Shown: positions 61,530-64,000 of the stretch, one piece after another
Layout: each line of letters starts with the position of its first letter
Position numbering within the stretch: position 1 is the stretch's first letter
Assembly: GCF_026041215.1 (NCBI RefSeq)
Contig: NZ_JAPEIQ010000044.1
Coordinates: forward strand, 1 to 64,000
Source of the DNA: Hoyosella sp. YIM 151337
GTDB taxonomy: Bacteria > Actinomycetota > Actinomycetes > Mycobacteriales > Mycobacteriaceae
Length of the DNA stretch: 64,000 nt
Reading direction: 5' to 3'
The notes under the pieces: model-generated
Databases searched by the model: none
What the model saw: the letters and a program-made list of their open reading frames with translations, nothing else
What the model was told of the DNA's origin: nothing
Translations under genes and position numbers: made by a program

Positions 61530-62573
61530 GTGACCCCGGACGAGCAACGCAATGATGCGCCCCCCGAAACAACGAAGCTTCTCGACGCCCTCACCAAGTT
61601 CGTGATCGATGAGGTGTCCGGCGAGAAGTTCGCGGCAGCGGTTGAGCGTGAGGTCGATTACGGTCTGGAAGCCGCACGGCTGCTGAAGCTCGGTGACGTG
61701 ATCACGAGCGCGCAAGTCGAGGCGGTTGCGCTGAAGTACGCGAGTGAGTGGCGTATCGGCGGCGGGATCCCCGAGCTTGCGGGTGAGATCGCACACCGTG
61801 TGCACCGGCGCACCCTCGCTGAGGCAGGCCAGGAACTGAGCGACGTCGTGCCAGAGGATAGTGTCGCTGAACTCACGCGGAAGATCGCTACGATGCCTGC
61901 ATTTCAGCGCGTGGTTGACCGGATTTACCACAGTCCCGTCACCGCGCAGTGGGCGGCATGGTTCATTTACCACGTCACGCTTGACGCATTGCGCCGCAAC
62001 CGGGCAATAGCCGACAATCTCCCCGGTGTAGGTACGCTGCTCCGCCTGACGGCCACCGTCGGAGCGCGGGTGGTACCGTCACTCTCTCACCAGGCTGACG
62101 TGCGTTTCAGGGAACTCACGGAGCGGCTGACGCATTACCTGGTGACGCACAGTCACAGCATCAGCGACGAAGAGGCTGAGGGCTCGATCGTGGAAGCGGC
62201 GCTCGAATTGTGGGAGGAGCACGCACATCACTCGCTGAGTTCACTAGGTTCGGCCGTCGATTCCGAAGACATCGAAGATTTCCTGATCCTCGGCTTCGAG
62301 TTTTGGCGCGATTTCCGGAAGACGACGTACTTCCGGACGATCGTCAGCGAAGGGATCCGCTACTTCTTCGAAAAGTACTCGGACCACACGCTGTACGAGA
62401 TTCTCGAAGAAGTGGGCGTGACACGGGAAGACATGATCGAGGAAGCGATGCGGTTCGCTCCCCCGATCCTCGATCTCGTCTCCCAGAACGGCATGCTCGA
62501 AAGCTTCGTCCGCCGCCAGTTCGCCCCGTTCGTGGACTCAGAGGAGGTGCGGGCGCTCTTTAACGGCCGCTAG
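61530..62573 (+). CDS. Conserved helical protein of unknown function
   Basis: This 347-residue protein is soluble and mostly helical: TKFVIDEVSGEKFAAAVERE, then EWRIGGGIPELAGEIAHRVH, a hydrophobic segment (about 170-185, AQWAAWFIYHVTLDAL) too polar to be a sure transmembrane helix, and an acidic C-terminal half (FEKYSDHTLYEILEEVGVTR). I do not recognise a domain with a known activity. GTG at 61530 is taken as start; the frame is open from 61266 but that part lies over the PBP-like gene's promoter and start. It is divergent from that gene (104 bp) and shares a GCTAGC stop overlap with the lipase gene. Confidence 0.75.
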   Translation: MTPDEQRNDAPPETTKLLDALTKFVIDEVSGEKFAAAVEREVDYGLEAARLLKLGDVITSAQVEAVALKYASEWRIGGGIPELAGEIAHRVHRRTLAEAGQELSDVVPEDSVAELTRKIATMPAFQRVVDRIYHSPVTAQWAAWFIYHVTLDALRRNRAIADNLPGVGTLLRLTATVGARVVPSLSHQADVRFRELTERLTHYLVTHSHSISDEEAEGSIVEAALELWEEHAHHSLSSLGSAVDSEDIEDFLILGFEFWRDFRKTTYFRTIVSEGIRYFFEKYSDHTLYEILEEVGVTREDMIEEAMRFAPPILDLVSQNGMLESFVRRQFAPFVDSEEVRALFNGR

Positions 62574-63424
62574 CTCGATGTCCGCGCCGCCGCCAGTATT
62601 GGCTGCAGCCACTCCACAGTGTCATCGAGCACCTGCTTCTTCTCTGGCTCGTTGAAAAGCTCGTGGTACAGACCGCTGTAGACGTGCAATGTGCAGTCGG
62701 TGTTCGACACCAGGTCCGGCACAGAGCGACTGCCCGCCACGGCGGTGAGTTTGTCTTCCGTGCCGTGCAGAACTAGCAGTGGCACACGGAGGCGGCCGAG
62801 GCGCGGCGGCAGCGACTCCATCGTCAGCACCAGTTGTCGCGCGATTCCTGCCGGCACAAAGCCGTGGTGAACGAGCGGATCGTTCTTGTACTGTTCCACA
62901 ACCACGGGGTCCCGGGACACGTCGTCGGCGGAGATCTTTTCGACCGGCACGAACGGCAAATACCGGCCGAGGGTTTTGCCGAGCGCCACGATCAACTTCG
63001 GGGTGCCTGTCGCGAGCTGAATAGCCGGAGCGGAGAGCACAACCGCGCTGAGCCCCTCTGGGTGCTCCAGGGCGTACGTCAGCGCAATCGTGCCGCCCAT
63101 ACTGTGCCCCAAGAGCACCGTCGGCAAGCCAGGATTATGCCGCCGCGCGATCGCGAACATCGTGTGCAGATCAGCCGTGAAATCGCCCCACGTACGCAAC
63201 CCAAGGCGCCGGCCCCCAGAGCGGCCGTGGCCGCGATGATCGGGTGCGTACACCACCAGCCCGAGCCCAGTGAACGCTTCAGCTACATGCGCGTAGCGCT
63301 CGGCGTGCTCGCCCAGCCCATGGGAGATGACCATGATGCCGGACGGCTCACCGTCCGGCTTCCACACGCTGTAGTTGATCCGTGTTCCGTACACGCCGCG
63401 AAAGAACGATTCCGAGTGCTCCAC
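62570..63424 (-). CDS. Alpha/beta hydrolase, monoacylglycerol lipase type (Rv0183-like)
   Basis: This 284-residue hydrolase has the monoacylglycerol-lipase pattern: VISHGLGEHAERYAHVAEAF (oxyanion hole), YAPDHRGHGRSGG, the nucleophile Ser in LLGHSMGGTIAL, the acid Asp in LVLHGTEDKL and the His in SGLYHELFNEPEK. Its length and lid region fit Rv0183, which cleaves monoacylglycerols. There is no signal peptide. The start is GTG at 63424 without a good ribosome binding site. Its stop overlaps that of the convergent upstream gene. Confidence 0.93.
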   Translation of the reverse strand: MEHSESFFRGVYGTRINYSVWKPDGEPSGIMVISHGLGEHAERYAHVAEAFTGLGLVVYAPDHRGHGRSGGRRLGLRTWGDFTADLHTMFAIARRHNPGLPTVLLGHSMGGTIALTYALEHPEGLSAVVLSAPAIQLATGTPKLIVALGKTLGRYLPFVPVEKISADDVSRDPVVVEQYKNDPLVHHGFVPAGIARQLVLTMESLPPRLGRLRVPLLVLHGTEDKLTAVAGSRSVPDLVSNTDCTLHVYSGLYHELFNEPEKKQVLDDTVEWLQPILAAARTSS

Positions 63425-63597
63425 GCCGCCGATTCTAGAGCCCGCGACCGGAGATTCAACGCTGCCACGTGACAGCTGCAGGTCGCTGTGATGCTTGGCA
63501 GCTTTCCGGACGCACTCATGGAGTATCCGCGCGACCCACGTTGACTACCGCTAACGTGGAAGGGACCAGGTGTGCTGAGCTGAACGGGAGGTGACCG

Positions 63598-64000
63598 ATG
63601 CGTACCGCCGATTCTCCTCGCGTGGAAGTGGTGCGAGCTGGTGATCGCCCCCGTACGCGCGTCGCGTGGCTTGAGTCGCGCCACTCATTCTCATTCGGCC
63701 CGCACTACGACCCGGAGAACACGCATCATGGTGTGCTGCTCGCCAACAATGAAGAGCGAGTCACCGCCGGGGCGGGGTTCGATACGCACCCGCACCAGAA
63801 CATGGAAATCGTGACGTGGGTGCTCGAAGGTTCCCTGCTGCATCAGGACTCGATGGGCCACGCCGGGATCGTGTATCCAGGCCTCGCGCAACGCATGAGC
63901 AGTGGCACCGGCGTCCTGCACTCGGAGCGCAATGACTCGTGGCGGCTCGCTGGCCCCAAGCACGACGCACCGGTGCACTTCATCCAAATGTGGGTGCTGC
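63598..64000 (+). CDS. Pirin-family protein (5' part only)
   Basis: The window ends after 134 codons of this gene. It starts with ATG after GGGAGGTGACC and reads RVAWLESRHSFSFGPHYDPE, then FDTHPHQNMEIVTWVLEGSL, SMGHAGIVYPGLAQRMSSGT and GVLHSERNDS. The H-x-H and later His/Glu form the metal site of the bicupin pirin fold. Pirins bind iron, and some are quercetinases; activity is not predictable. The second cupin lies outside the window. Confidence 0.92.
   Translation, partial: MRTADSPRVEVVRAGDRPRTRVAWLESRHSFSFGPHYDPENTHHGVLLANNEERVTAGAGFDTHPHQNMEIVTWVLEGSLLHQDSMGHAGIVYPGLAQRMSSGTGVLHSERNDSWRLAGPKHDAPVHFIQMWVL

Overview
The window is about 64 kb of high-GC, gene-dense actinobacterial chromosome. 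It looks like a mycolic-acid-containing member of the Mycobacteriales/Corynebacteriales related to Hoyosella (Amycolicicoccus), Rhodococcus or Dietzia. The evidence is remembered similarity in sequence and gene order to the Mycobacterium tuberculosis blocks Rv0206c-Rv0211, Rv0224c-Rv0228, Rv0236c-Rv0244c, Rv0321-Rv0322 and Rv0337c, including genes for arabinogalactan/LAM (aftD, DUF3068) and for mycolate export (mmpL3, tmaT, a Rv0224c-type methyltransferase). No database search was run; M. tuberculosis names are assigned by recognition. I saw no insertion sequence, prophage or CRISPR array.

Layout. 1-7.5 kb: the repetitive tail of a protein that begins outside the window, aspC-type aminotransferase, two adjacent membrane-anchored actin/Hsp70-fold-like proteins, udgA, a two-domain VOC protein and tRNA-Gly(CCC). 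7.6-12.7 kb: PaaK-like adenylating enzyme, DUF2332, dcd, LapA-like protein and a flippase-like protein. 12.7-25.8 kb: a lipid module (fadE5, fadA2, fabG4-htdX, tetR) whose members share TTAC-N6-GTAA-like operators, interrupted by a degenerate ABC ATPase with a YhgE/Pip protein, an AcuI-like reductase and a VanW protein. 25.8-41.4 kb: lpqI, usp, isochorismate synthase, then the envelope glycan/mycolate block DUF2613-aftD, tmaT, DUF3068, flippase-like protein, Rv0226c-like protein, GT4, methyltransferase and dodecin. 41.5-42.7 kb: a DUF559/AbiEi-like gene bracketed by related hairpin repeats and preceded by a perfect palindrome made of two DnaA boxes. 42.7-53 kb: GTP-type PEPCK, a paired degenerate/intact GTPase operon, trmB-NYN-mmpL3, and a FluC-DUF190-FluC operon. 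53-59 kb: three related membrane adenylate cyclases with a YbhN-like gene between the first and second. 59-64 kb: DUF3054, a penicillin-binding-protein homologue lacking its catalytic motifs, a conserved unknown, a monoacylglycerol lipase and a truncated pirin.

The most unusual signals are: a PBP-fold lipoprotein in which all three transpeptidase motifs are altered (S-V-F-Q, S-C-D, A-A-G); a middle adenylate cyclase that keeps the metal-binding aspartates but has lost the purine and transition-state residues; the hairpin-flanked DUF559 cassette; a shared TetR-type operator at three lipid promoters; and the tandem degenerate Hsp70-like membrane proteins. Many genes are packed tail-to-tail, and three convergent pairs share a GCTAGC stop overlap.
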